A stretch of DNA of 10,668 nucleotides from Hypericibacter sp050729195 (GCF_050729195.1 NZ_JBOHKS010000290.1:1-10668), one strand, 5' to 3'; positions 1 to 7,676 are shown, counted from the first letter of the stretch. A program made the numbers and translations. The notes: generated from the letters alone by a model not told the origin.

Positions 1-9
1 GTTCCACGG

Positions 10-774
10 ATGACGCTGGGCCGTCCCGAACTCCCCGATTTCTTCCGCCTTCACGCCCACGAGACCATCGGCAGCACGATGGAGGAATGCCGGCGCCTGG
101 CCGCCGAGGGGGCGCCCGAGGGCAGCCTGGTCTGGGCGGGCGAGCAGACGGTGGGGCGGGGACGGCGGGGGCGGGGCTGGGCCTCGCCGCCGGGCAACCT
201 CTACCTCTCGCTGCTGCTGCGTCCGGGCCTGCCGCCGGCCGACGGCGCCAAGCTGGGCTTCGTGGCCTCGCTCGCCATGGGCGGTGCCCTGGCGGGGCTG
301 CTGCCCCAGGGCGAGGAGCGGGTCCGGCTCAAATGGCCCAATGACCTGCTGATCGAGGGCCGCAAGACCGCCGGCATCCTGCTGGAGGGCCAGCCCGGCC
401 CGGATGGGCGGCTCGCCTGGGTCATTCTCGGCATCGGGGTCAATGTGGCGAGCTTCCCCGCCGATACCCCTTACCGGGCCACCTCCCTGAGCGCCGCCGG
501 CGGCCCCGCCGACCCGGCCTTGCTGTTGGCGGGTTTTGCCGAGCGTTTCCCAGGATGTTACGACTCCTTCCGCCGGGACGGCTTCGCGCCGATCCGGGCC
601 GCTTGGATGAGCCGGGCCGCCGGGATCGGGCAGCCGATCGAGGTCCGGCTGGAGCAGGAGACCGTCGCGGGCCGTTTCTCGACCCTCGACGAGGAGGGCC
701 GGCTCTGGCTCGACCTGGCCGACGGAGGAAGGCGCAGCTTCACCGCCGGTGACGTGTTCTTCCCGGGGCTTTGA
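10..774 (+). CDS. birA: Biotin--[acetyl-CoA-carboxylase] ligase, monofunctional (no DNA-binding domain)
   Basis: A 254-aa biotin-protein ligase. The family makes biotinyl-5'-AMP from biotin and ATP and transfers biotin to a lysine of carboxylase carrier proteins in the cytoplasm. Visible signatures are the biotinyl-AMP loop GRGRRGRGW (residues 49-57), KWPNDLL (108-114) with the conserved lysine, and GIGVN (141-145). A short C-terminal SH3-like domain covers about 208-252. The catalytic domain begins almost at residue 1, so the N-terminal helix-turn-helix of E. coli BirA is absent and no repressor role is expected. The ATG at 10 overlaps a TGA at 11-13, which may be the stop of an upstream gene (nuoN lies there in related genomes; inference only). 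CoaX follows after 23 nt. Likely clients are acetyl-CoA carboxylase and propionyl-CoA carboxylase; the latter feeds the epimerase encoded downstream. Confidence 0.95.
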   Translation: MTLGRPELPDFFRLHAHETIGSTMEECRRLAAEGAPEGSLVWAGEQTVGRGRRGRGWASPPGNLYLSLLLRPGLPPADGAKLGFVASLAMGGALAGLLPQGEERVRLKWPNDLLIEGRKTAGILLEGQPGPDGRLAWVILGIGVNVASFPADTPYRATSLSAAGGPADPALLLAGFAERFPGCYDSFRRDGFAPIRAAWMSRAAGIGQPIEVRLEQETVAGRFSTLDEEGRLWLDLADGGRRSFTAGDVFFPGL

Positions 775-797
775 ACTCGAACCTTGAAGGCATCGCC

Positions 798-1592
798 ATG
801 CTGCTCGCCGTCAATGCCAACAACACGAACGTGAAATTCGCCGTCTATGACGGCGAGGCGCTGCGCGGCGACTGGCGGCTCCATACCAGCCCGGCACGCA
901 CCGCCGACGAATATCTGGTCTGGCTGAATCAGCTGATGGGCCTCTCCGGCCTCAGCACCAAGGACATCGACGGCACCGTCATCGCCACCGTGGTGCCGCC
1001 GACGCTCTTCAATCTGCGCCAGCTTTGCGACAAGCATTTCCACACCAAGCCCCTCATCGTCGGCGAGCCCGGCGTCGAGCTCGGCATCAAGATCCTGATG
1101 GACCGCCCGCAAGAGGTGGGCGCCGACCGGCTCGCCAACGCCGTCGGCGGCCATCTGCTGTTTCCGGACGAGGCCGTCATCGTGGTGGATTTCGGCACCG
1201 CCACCACCTTCGACGTCATCGCCGAATCCGGCGATTACTGCGGCGGCGTAATCGCGCCGGGAATCAATCTCAGCCTCGAGGCGCTCCATGGCGCGACCGC
1301 CAAGCTGCCGCGCATCGCCGTCGAGAAGCCGCCGCGCGTCATCGGCAAGGACACGCTGGGCGCCATGCAGTCCGGCATCTACTGGGGCTATATCAGCCTG
1401 ATCGAGGGCGTCGTCGCGCGCATCTGCGAGGAATGGGGCCAGCCCATGCGCGTGATCGCGACCGGCGGCCTGGCGCCGCTGTTCCATGGCAACACGCCCA
1501 CGATCGAGCGGCTCGAGCCCGAGATCACCATGCGCGGTCTGGTCGAGATCTATCGTCGCAACAACGGGCGCCGCAACGCCGGTCGCCGATGA
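798..1592 (+). CDS. coaX: Type III pantothenate kinase
   Basis: A 264-aa type III pantothenate kinase. It phosphorylates pantothenate with ATP in the first step of coenzyme A synthesis, and members of the type need a monovalent cation. Seen here: the GADR motif (residues 108-111), the phosphate/ATP motif DFGTATTFD (131-139), GGVIAPGINLSLEAL (149-163) and ATGGLA (221-226). The ATG at 798 is chosen because a GAAGG ribosome-binding site lies 7 nt upstream and the family begins MLLA. A TTG nine codons earlier is in frame but overlaps the birA stop and adds residues unlike the family. The oddity is the N-terminal motif: the usual D-x-G-N-T reads N-A-N-N-T (6-10), so the acidic residue is Asn6 and the glycine is Asn8. 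The other two acidic motifs are intact, so I expect a working enzyme. The stop overlaps the rnj start by 4 nt. Confidence 0.95.
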   Translation: MLLAVNANNTNVKFAVYDGEALRGDWRLHTSPARTADEYLVWLNQLMGLSGLSTKDIDGTVIATVVPPTLFNLRQLCDKHFHTKPLIVGEPGVELGIKILMDRPQEVGADRLANAVGGHLLFPDEAVIVVDFGTATTFDVIAESGDYCGGVIAPGINLSLEALHGATAKLPRIAVEKPPRVIGKDTLGAMQSGIYWGYISLIEGVVARICEEWGQPMRVIATGGLAPLFHGNTPTIERLEPEITMRGLVEIYRRNNGRRNAGRR

Positions 1593-3250
1593 TCGATCCA
1601 CCGCGCGCCGACGAGCTCCTGTTCCTGCCCTTGGGCGGAGCGGGGGAGATCGGAATGAACCTCACGCTCTATGGCCATGACGGCAAATGGCTGATGGTCG
1701 ACCTGGGCGTCACCTTCGGCGACGACGCCACGCCCGGGATCGAGGTCATCATGCCCGACCCGACCTTCATCGAGGACAATGCCGACCGGCTGGTCGGGCT
1801 GGTGCTGACGCATGCGCATGAGGACCATATCGGTGCCGTGCCCTATCTCTGGCCGGATCTCGGCTGTCCCATCTATGCGACGCCCTTCACCGCGGCGGTG
1901 CTGCGCCGCAAGCTGATCGAATCCGGCATCGAGGACGAGGTCGAGATCACCGAGATCCCGCTCTCCGGACGCTTCAAGATCGGGCCATTCGATCTCGAAT
2001 TCATCACCCTGACCCATTCGATCCCCGAGCCCAACGCCATCGCGATCCGCACGCCCTGCGGCACGATCCTCCATACCGGCGACTGGAAACTCGATCCCGA
2101 TCCGCTGGTGGGCGAGGTGACCGACGAAGAGGCGCTCAAGAAGCTGGGTACCGAGGGCGTGCTGGCGATGGTGTGCGATTCCACCAATGCGCTGGTTCCC
2201 GGCCATTCGGGCTCCGAGGCCCTGGTGCGCGCCAACCTGACGGAGATGATGGGGCGGTTCGACGGCCGGATCGCGGTCGCCTGTTTCGCCTCCAATGTGG
2301 CGCGCGTCGAGAGCGTGGCGCGAGCCGCCGCCCATCATGATCGCCATGCGGCACTGGTGGGGCGCTCGCTCTGGCGCATCAACCGGGCGGCGCGCGATAC
2401 GGGCTATCTGGCGGACCTGCCGGATTTCGTCAGCGAGCATGATGCGGGCTTCCTGCCCCGCGACAAGGTGGTGCTGCTCTGCACCGGCAGCCAGGGCGAG
2501 CCGCGTTCGGCGCTGGCGCGCATCGCGCGCGGCGAGCATCCGGCCGTGACGCTCGAAGCCGGTGATGCGGTGCTGTTCTCCTCGCGCGTCATCCCCGGCA
2601 ACGACCGGGCGATCGGGCGGCTGCAGAACGATCTGGCCAAGCTTGGCGTCGAGATCGTGACCGAGCGCGACAATGCGATCCATGTCTCCGGCCATCCGGC
2701 GCGCGACGAGCTCATCGCCATGTATCAATGGGTGCGCCCGCAGATCGCGGTGCCGGTGCATGGCGAATATCGCCATCTGATGGCCCATGCGCGGCTTGCC
2801 CATGACTGCCAGGTGCCGCAAACCGTCGTGTCCACGAACGGCGATGTGATCCGCCTGGCGCCGGGACCGGCCAAGAAGATCGGCGAGGTCCATTCCGGCC
2901 GGCTGGGGCTCGACGGCAAGGTGCTGATGTCCCTCGACGGCGAGGCGATGCGGCTGCGCCACCGCATGCTCCATAACGGCACCGCGGTCGCGACCCTGGT
3001 GCTGGACGATACCGGCCTGCTGGCGGCCGAGCCGCAGATCTCGATCCAGGGCCTGCTCGAGCCCGACGAGATGGCGGAGGCCCGCGAGGATGCCGCCGAT
3101 GCCGTGCGCACGGCGCTGGTCAAGCTCAAGCCCGCCGACCGCAAGCTCGACACGACGGTCAAGGAGGCGGCCCGTCTGGCCATCCGCAAGACATTGCAGA
3201 ATCTCCACGGGAAGAAGCCGCTGACCGAGGTCCATCTGGTGCGGCTCTAG
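1589..3250 (+). CDS. rnj: Ribonuclease J (metallo-beta-lactamase/beta-CASP RNase)
   Basis: A 553-aa ribonuclease J. These enzymes combine endonuclease and 5'-to-3' exonuclease activity and act in mRNA decay and rRNA maturation. The metallo-beta-lactamase core carries the zinc motif HAHEDH (residues 75-80), a further ligand in LTHSIPEPN (H143) and HTGDWKLDP (162-170). The beta-CASP insert follows, with CDSTN (196-200) and LLCTGSQGEP (296-305). The core then resumes with HVSGHP (365-370) and PVHGEYRH (389-396), and a C-terminal domain occupies about 450-553. Length and motif order are normal for the family. The ATG at 1589 lies in an ATGA overlap with the coaX stop, so translation is probably coupled. 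Longer upstream reading in this frame only crosses coaX and is not coding. A strong hairpin lies 10 nt after the stop. Confidence 0.96.
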   Translation: MIDPPRADELLFLPLGGAGEIGMNLTLYGHDGKWLMVDLGVTFGDDATPGIEVIMPDPTFIEDNADRLVGLVLTHAHEDHIGAVPYLWPDLGCPIYATPFTAAVLRRKLIESGIEDEVEITEIPLSGRFKIGPFDLEFITLTHSIPEPNAIAIRTPCGTILHTGDWKLDPDPLVGEVTDEEALKKLGTEGVLAMVCDSTNALVPGHSGSEALVRANLTEMMGRFDGRIAVACFASNVARVESVARAAAHHDRHAALVGRSLWRINRAARDTGYLADLPDFVSEHDAGFLPRDKVVLLCTGSQGEPRSALARIARGEHPAVTLEAGDAVLFSSRVIPGNDRAIGRLQNDLAKLGVEIVTERDNAIHVSGHPARDELIAMYQWVRPQIAVPVHGEYRHLMAHARLAHDCQVPQTVVSTNGDVIRLAPGPAKKIGEVHSGRLGLDGKVLMSLDGEAMRLRHRMLHNGTAVATLVLDDTGLLAAEPQISIQGLLEPDEMAEAREDAADAVRTALVKLKPADRKLDTTVKEAARLAIRKTLQNLHGKKPLTEVHLVRL

Positions 3251-3260
3251 ACCTCTTGGA

Positions 3261-3292
3261 CAGGCCGGGCGCTTCGGGCAGACTCCGGCCTG
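3261..3292 (+). repeat. Intercistronic hairpin between rnj and mce
   Basis: CAGGCCGG (3261-3268) and CCGGCCTG (3285-3292) are perfect 8-bp complementary arms around a 16-nt loop. The hairpin begins 10 nt after the rnj stop. No T-run follows on the plus strand (the sequence continues GAGACAAG), so it is not a canonical intrinsic terminator. It could act as an RNA stability or processing element within a shared transcript. The role is inference; the pairing is seen directly. Confidence 0.5.
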
Positions 3293-3320
3293 GAGACAAG
3301 AAGGAACAGGAACCATCGCC

Positions 3321-3721
<401 letters not shown>

Positions 3722-3725
<4 letters not shown>

Positions 3726-3958
3726 ACCCGGTCACCGGCATCGTCGTCTATGTCATCATCTGGTGGACCGTGCTGTTCGCGGTGCTGCCCTGGGGGGTGC
3801 ATGTCCCCGACAAGGTCGAGGCCGGCCATGCCGAAAGCGCGCCCGACCGGCCCTTGCTGCTGAAGAAAGCGATCGCCACGACCCTGGTCGCGGCGGTGAT
3901 CTGGGTCGGCTTCTTTCTCCTGCAGCGTTCCAATCTGATCACGTTCCGGCCCAGCTGA
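3722..3958 (+). CDS. DUF1467 family two-helix membrane protein
   Basis: A 78-aa predicted inner-membrane protein. Two hydrophobic segments are clear, at about residues 5-24 (VTGIVVYVIIWWTVLFAVLP) and 50-67 (AIATTLVAAVIWVGFFLL). They are separated by a polar loop containing GHAESAPDRPLLLKK (35-49). The proline- and lysine-rich loop and the WWTVLFAVLPWGV segment are what I recognise as DUF1467, a small family with no established function. The start codon overlaps the mce stop in an ATGA, so expression is coupled to the epimerase. The conserved neighbours in alphaproteobacteria are mce before and proS after. Here proS is displaced by about 6 kb. No catalytic residue is evident; a structural or assembly role in the membrane is only a guess. 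Confidence 0.85.
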
Positions 3959-3988
3959 GCCGGCCGCGCTCTTCCGATCGAGGGTCCC

Positions 3989-4528
3989 ATGAGCAGCTAT
4001 TGCGACGTCGCCCCTGGCCATCCGTTCCATGGGCCCTATCATGAGAGCGAGTATGGCTTCCCGAACGCCGACGAGAGCGCGCTGTTCGAGCGGCTGGTGC
4101 TGGAGATCAACCAGGCCGGCCTTTCCTGGCTGACGATCCTGAAGAAGCGCGAGGCCTTCAAGGCGGCCTATGCCGAGTTCGACGTCGACCGGGTGGCAGC
4201 CTTCAAGGCGCGCGACAAGGCGCGGCTGCTCAAGGATGCGGGCATCATCCGCAACCGGCTCAAGATCGAGGCGGCGATCGAGAATGCGAAACGGATCCAG
4301 GTACTGCGGGAGAGCCACGGCTCCTTCGCCCAATGGATCGATGCCCATCATCCCCTGACCAAGGAGGAATGGGTCAAGCTCTTCAAGAAGACGTTCCGCT
4401 TTACGGGCGGCGAGATCGTGGGCGAATTTCTGATGAGCCTCGGTTATCTGCCGGGCGCCCATAAGCCGGATTGCCCGACCTACAAGCGCATCGCCAAGCT
4501 CAAGCCCGCCTGGATGAGGAAGCGCTGA
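3989..4528 (+). CDS. tag: DNA-3-methyladenine glycosylase I
   Basis: A 179-aa base-excision repair glycosylase that removes 3-methyladenine from alkylated DNA. It aligns well with E. coli Tag, including YHESEYG (17-23), LEINQAGLSWLTILKKRE (38-55), DAGIIRNRLKI (83-93) and FRFTGGEIVGEFLMSLG (136-152). The zinc site of the family is retained as C5, H18, H158 and C162, the last two with the same spacing as the E. coli H-x3-C pair. The base-pocket residues correspond to Y17, E39 and W47. The ATG at 3989 has a GAGGG (3980-3984) only 4 nt upstream, a rather short spacing. The gene lies 30 nt after the DUF1467 gene and is probably the last of the operon. Its TGA converges on the oppositely directed DUF2336 gene with 6 nt between. 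This repair gene is not part of the conserved mce-DUF1467-proS order as I know it. Confidence 0.94.
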   Translation: MSSYCDVAPGHPFHGPYHESEYGFPNADESALFERLVLEINQAGLSWLTILKKREAFKAAYAEFDVDRVAAFKARDKARLLKDAGIIRNRLKIEAAIENAKRIQVLRESHGSFAQWIDAHHPLTKEEWVKLFKKTFRFTGGEIVGEFLMSLGYLPGAHKPDCPTYKRIAKLKPAWMRKR

Positions 4529-4535
4529 GGCGCTT
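4520..4535. terminator. Possible hairpin between convergent stops (weak bidirectional terminator)
   Basis: AAGCGC (4520-4525), loop TGAG (4526-4529) and GCGCTT (4530-4535) form a perfect 6-bp hairpin. It spans the tag stop codon and touches the first base beyond the stop of the facing DUF2336 gene. No T-run follows on either strand, so intrinsic termination would be weak. Only its placement between convergent genes suggests a termination role. Confidence 0.3.
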
Positions 4536-5785
4536 CAGGCGCGGAAGAAATCGAGATGCCAGGTCATCTCGTCATTGTTCATGGGCCAACCGCCGGCCCG
4601 CGGCTGTAGCAGTTGCTTGGGCGGAATGCCGGCCAGCCGGAGCTGGATCTGCGTCGCGAGACGCGGGCTGACGCCGGCCTTCCAGGCGAGGGCGACGATG
4701 CCCTTGACGCCGCGCGCCGAGAGGATCTTGCCGGCGAGCGCGCTGCCGAGCTCGCTGAGGATGCCCAGCGCGGCGATCGCGAAGGCGCGGTCGCCGCTGT
4801 CGAGGGCCGAAGCGAGGCTCGCCTCGTCGAGCTTGCCCTGTTTCTTGAGCCTGAGCGCCCGGTCCTCGGCAGATTCCTTCGAAGCGGCGGCCTTGGTCGC
4901 GGCGACCATCTCGGGCTCGGCCAACCGCGTGGCGACCGCGGCGGCGACCGCTTCGCGCGCGGCCGGATCGAGATCCTGGCGCTGTTCCAGGCGGCGCAAC
5001 AGGGTCGCGGCCACGAAGGCGGCGATACGGCCGACGATACGTGCCGGCAAAGCGGGGCGGTCGACAAGGGGCGGATGCCAGGTGGGATGGGCCGGGGCCC
5101 GGTCCACCAGCAGGTCCAGCGTCTCTTCGCGGATCTGGGCCGAAGGGTTGCCGAGGAGGGCCGCGATCGCGGCCTCGTCGCCGACATCGGCAATGGCATC
5201 GGCCAGATCGGCGCTGAGACCATCGCGTTGCGCCACGGCACGCCGCGCGCCCTTGACCGGGGGCACCGCGATGATGGCCAGCAGGTCTTCGTCCGTCAGC
5301 AGCGGTGAGAACCGCAACACGGGCCCGCAGACGGCAAGCTCCACGTCGCGCGCGAGCGCGCGGATCACATCCGGCGGCGCATTGCCGACGTCCTTCAGGG
5401 CTTCGGAGACGATCGCGCGGATGCGTGCAACCTGATCGCGCGCCAGGACTCGCACCATCTCCACGACCCGCTCGCGAACCTGGCTCTGCGCGTCCGGCGC
5501 AAGATCGGGAAGCAGGCGTGCCACCTTCAGCGCAAGATCGCTCCGCACATTGGCATCGGAATCCTGCAGCAGCAGCAGGTCGGCCTGGACCGGCGTCTGC
5601 GGGTTGGCAGCGATCTCGCGGCGCACGGCGGCCACCCGATCATTCGCCAGGAAATAGAGGATCTCCGGTCGGGCTTGGCGTTCGCGAGCGAGCTCCCGCC
5701 GAACATCAGCATCGGCATGAGCGGCGCGGCTTTTCTCGCCCTCATAATCCGGATATTGCTGATCCCTGGCCACGACCGCGCTCAT
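4535..5785 (-). CDS. DUF2336 domain-containing helical-repeat protein
   Basis: A 416-aa, alanine- and arginine-rich soluble protein without signal peptide or membrane segment. Residues about 25-95 contain HEAT-like or leucine-rich-variant helical repeats of the pattern ...ILYFLANDRVAAVRREIAANP...DADVRSDLALKVARLL-like units. The segment ELAVCGPVLRFSPLLTDEDLL (149-169) is the signature I associate with DUF2336. More helical repeats continue to about 290. A separate helical C-terminal part (about 305-395) ends in a tail rich in W, M and F. The family is common in Rhodospirillales-type alphaproteobacteria and has no assigned biochemical activity; alpha-solenoid repeats usually bind proteins. The ATG overlaps the stop of the upstream diguanylate cyclase gene (ATGA) and has AGGG 4 nt upstream. 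The two genes are therefore co-translated, and this protein may be an adaptor or output partner for c-di-GMP signalling (inference). Confidence 0.82.
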   Translation of the reverse strand: MSAVVARDQQYPDYEGEKSRAAHADADVRRELARERQARPEILYFLANDRVAAVRREIAANPQTPVQADLLLLQDSDANVRSDLALKVARLLPDLAPDAQSQVRERVVEMVRVLARDQVARIRAIVSEALKDVGNAPPDVIRALARDVELAVCGPVLRFSPLLTDEDLLAIIAVPPVKGARRAVAQRDGLSADLADAIADVGDEAAIAALLGNPSAQIREETLDLLVDRAPAHPTWHPPLVDRPALPARIVGRIAAFVAATLLRRLEQRQDLDPAAREAVAAAVATRLAEPEMVAATKAAASKESAEDRALRLKKQGKLDEASLASALDSGDRAFAIAALGILSELGSALAGKILSARGVKGIVALAWKAGVSPRLATQIQLRLAGIPPKQLLQPRAGGWPMNNDEMTWHLDFFRA

Positions 5786-7485
5786 GCGACCCTCGCGGGT
5801 GGCGCCAGCTCGCAGCGGTTCTTGCCCGCCCGCTTGGCGCGATACATGGCCTCGTCGGCGCGTGCGAGCAGGCCGTCGAAAGCTTCAGCCGAGGTCGGCC
5901 GGTAGCAGGCGATCCCGATGGAGATTCCCAGCGGCGGCTCGACACCGCTGAGCGCGCCGGCACATTCGCGGACGGTTGCGATCAGGCCTTGCGCCTTGGC
6001 GAGCGCGCCAGCCTCGTCGGTCTCCGCGGCCCAGAGGGCGAACTCGTCGCCGCCGAGGCGAGCCGCCAGGTCGCCGGCACGCGAGCCGCGGCGCAGGCGA
6101 TCGGCGACCTGCACCAGCACGGCGTCGCCGCGCTCATGGCCGAAGCGGTCATTGATCGGCTTGAAATTGTCGAGGTCGAGATAGAGCAGGGTGCCGCCGC
6201 GTCCCGTGCGCCGCGCATGCTGAAGCCAGCGCTCGAGGTCCGCCGTGAAGCTGCGCCGGTTGAGGAGGCCGGTGAGCGCGTCGGTATTGGCCAGGGCCGC
6301 CAGCGCATCATGCTGGCTGATCTGCGCCAGCGCGATGCCGAGATGGCCGGCGATCTCGCGCATCAAGGCATGGTCGGATTTGCTCCAGGACGGCGCCTGG
6401 TCGTGCCGCCGCCAGATCGCGACGGCGCCATTGGCCGCTCGCCGATAGCTCGTCACCAGCGCGAGGCCGCTCAGGGACTCCGTGTCGCAGGCTTGCGGCG
6501 TTTCGACGGCGTTGCGATCGGCCTTGGCCCAGCCTTGCAGGAGGCCGGGGAGGTCGATGGCGGGCACGGCCAGCGTTCCGCTCTGCGCCACCAGGCGCGG
6601 CGGGCCGTTCTCGAAGCGCCAGATGCAGCCGAGCTCGGCGCCCAGCGCGTGGGCGAGGGTGCTGGCGGCCTTGTTCAGCATGGCGCCGGGCTCGACCTCT
6701 TCGCGGATCGTGCGAGCGATATAGGCCAGCAGGCGCTCATGGTGGCGGGCTTCGAGCAGCGCCGCTTCCTGGGCGTCGGCCGCGGTGATGTCGCGGCAGA
6801 GACCGCGGGCGCCGATGATCTCGCCGCCGCTGTCGTGCAGGGGGAGCGCCGAGATCGCCACCCGCGCGGCGGCGCCATCGGCGCGGCGCATCCACATCTG
6901 CCGCGCCTCGACGCGTTCACGCGCGGCGAAAGGCTGCTCGCTCAAGAGGGCCTCGTCTTCTTCGATGGCGAGCGTGGCGGGATCTCGGCCCAGAAGGGCC
7001 ACGGCGGGGTAGCCGAGGCCGCCCTGCGGCGAGACGAACACGAACCGGCCGGTCGCATCCGTCTCCCAGGAGAAATCGCTGGAGATATCGACCAGGTCCT
7101 TGAAGCGCTGGCGAGACTCGATCAGGGCCGAACGAATCCGGGCCTGGAGGGTGACGTCGCGGCCGATCAGGAGCAGACCGCCCGCGATCGGAATCAGGCT
7201 GGGTTCGACCGTCGAGGAGCCGGACGGCGAGGGCAGGATGACGGGCTCCAGGGTGCAGGCGGTCTTGCGCGCCGCGAGCTCGGCCCTGTCGGCCTCGTCA
7301 GGGGCCAGGACGGCCAGGAGCGCCTCGCCGCCGGCATTGGCGGCGAAGACACGGCCCGTCGCCGCCAGCAGGGCGCAAGGGCCCGGCCAGTGGGTTGCGA
7401 GATCGGCATAGGGAGAGGCGGGCTGGGCGTCCCCGTTTGGAATCGCCACCCCGGTCTCAATCCAGGGCTCGATTGCCACCTTCAT
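5782..7485 (-). CDS. Sensor diguanylate cyclase (PAS-PAS-GAF-GGDEF)
   Basis: A 567-aa cytoplasmic sensor that should make cyclic di-GMP from two GTP. Suggested order: an N-terminal PAS-like fold (about 30-112), a PAS domain beginning ESRQRFKDLVDISSDFSWETD (about 123-235), a GAF-like domain (about 245-390) and a GGDEF domain (about 398-560). The GGDEF domain has TDALTGLLNRRSF (401-413), YLDLDNFKPINDRFGHERGD (435-454) and an intact GGDEF (478-482). An RxxD product-inhibition site (R469-D472) lies five residues before GGDEF, so feedback inhibition by c-di-GMP is likely. No EAL domain or transmembrane segment is present. The ATG at 7485 is preferred, with AGG 8 nt upstream. A GTG at 7533 would add 16 residues and lacks a good ribosome-binding site. 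The 3' end overlaps the DUF2336 gene by 4 nt. The ligands of the sensory domains cannot be read from the sequence. Confidence 0.93.
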   Translation of the reverse strand: MKVAIEPWIETGVAIPNGDAQPASPYADLATHWPGPCALLAATGRVFAANAGGEALLAVLAPDEADRAELAARKTACTLEPVILPSPSGSSTVEPSLIPIAGGLLLIGRDVTLQARIRSALIESRQRFKDLVDISSDFSWETDATGRFVFVSPQGGLGYPAVALLGRDPATLAIEEDEALLSEQPFAARERVEARQMWMRRADGAAARVAISALPLHDSGGEIIGARGLCRDITAADAQEAALLEARHHERLLAYIARTIREEVEPGAMLNKAASTLAHALGAELGCIWRFENGPPRLVAQSGTLAVPAIDLPGLLQGWAKADRNAVETPQACDTESLSGLALVTSYRRAANGAVAIWRRHDQAPSWSKSDHALMREIAGHLGIALAQISQHDALAALANTDALTGLLNRRSFTADLERWLQHARRTGRGGTLLYLDLDNFKPINDRFGHERGDAVLVQVADRLRRGSRAGDLAARLGGDEFALWAAETDEAGALAKAQGLIATVRECAGALSGVEPPLGISIGIACYRPTSAEAFDGLLARADEAMYRAKRAGKNRCELAPPARVA

Positions 7486-7534
7486 CGGGTTGCCTGTCGG
7501 AGAGTAAAGACAAGCCCGACTATCCGCCCCCACG

Positions 7535-7552
7535 CTTTAAGGACGCTTAAAG
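7535..7552. promoter_or_regulatory. Perfect palindrome upstream of the diguanylate cyclase gene
   Basis: CTTTAAG (7535-7541) and CTTAAAG (7546-7552) are perfect 7-bp inverted arms with the 4-nt spacer GACG. The site lies 50 bp before the cyclase ATG. If the proposed promoter at 7583-7611 is used, it falls about 25-40 nt inside the leader. It could be an operator for a dimeric regulator or an RNA hairpin in the 5' untranslated region. The binding factor is unknown. Confidence 0.4.
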
Positions 7553-7582
7553 GCCTGGATGGCGACCGGTAAGAATATTGGA

Positions 7583-7611
7583 GTTATAGTTAATACAATT
7601 ACTTATGGCAG
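7583..7611 (-). promoter_or_regulatory. Sigma70-like promoter for the diguanylate cyclase-DUF2336 operon
   Basis: On the minus strand, CTGCCA (7611-7606) and TATAAC (7588-7583) are separated by exactly 17 nt. TATAAC matches the -10 consensus at five of six positions, and CTGCCA matches the -35 at four. The element sits in the most AT-rich part of the window. It would start transcription near 7576, giving a leader of about 90 nt before the ATG at 7485. Confidence 0.45.
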
Positions 7612-7646
7612 TTCTTGGCGAACCCGCATGAGCTTGATCTACGGGC

Positions 7647-7676
7647 AAAAAAAAGCGAGCGGGTTTCCCAGCTCGC
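7647..7676 (-). terminator. Rho-independent terminator upstream of the cyclase operon
   Basis: On the minus strand the hairpin has outer arms GCGAGC/GCTCGC (7676-7671 with 7660-7655) and inner arms GGG/CCC around an AAA loop, with one unpaired T at 7670. Eight consecutive T residues (7654-7647) follow at once. This is a textbook intrinsic terminator. It is not needed by the permease gene, which has its own terminator about 220 nt earlier, so it should end another transcript. Confidence 0.8.

Noticed and set aside
771..797. TTG at 771 as start of coaX
   Set aside because: The ATG at 798 has a well-spaced GAAGG and gives the normal family N-terminus.
7486..7533. GTG at 7533 as start of the diguanylate cyclase
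   Set aside because: It has no good ribosome-binding site, and the extra 16 residues do not look like part of a domain. The ATG at 7485 is better, though not certain.
5305..7572. Long plus-strand open frame (755 codons) opposite the cyclase and DUF2336 genes
   Set aside because: It crosses the boundary of two real genes. Its composition is R/G/A-rich with no domain signatures; it is an antisense shadow.
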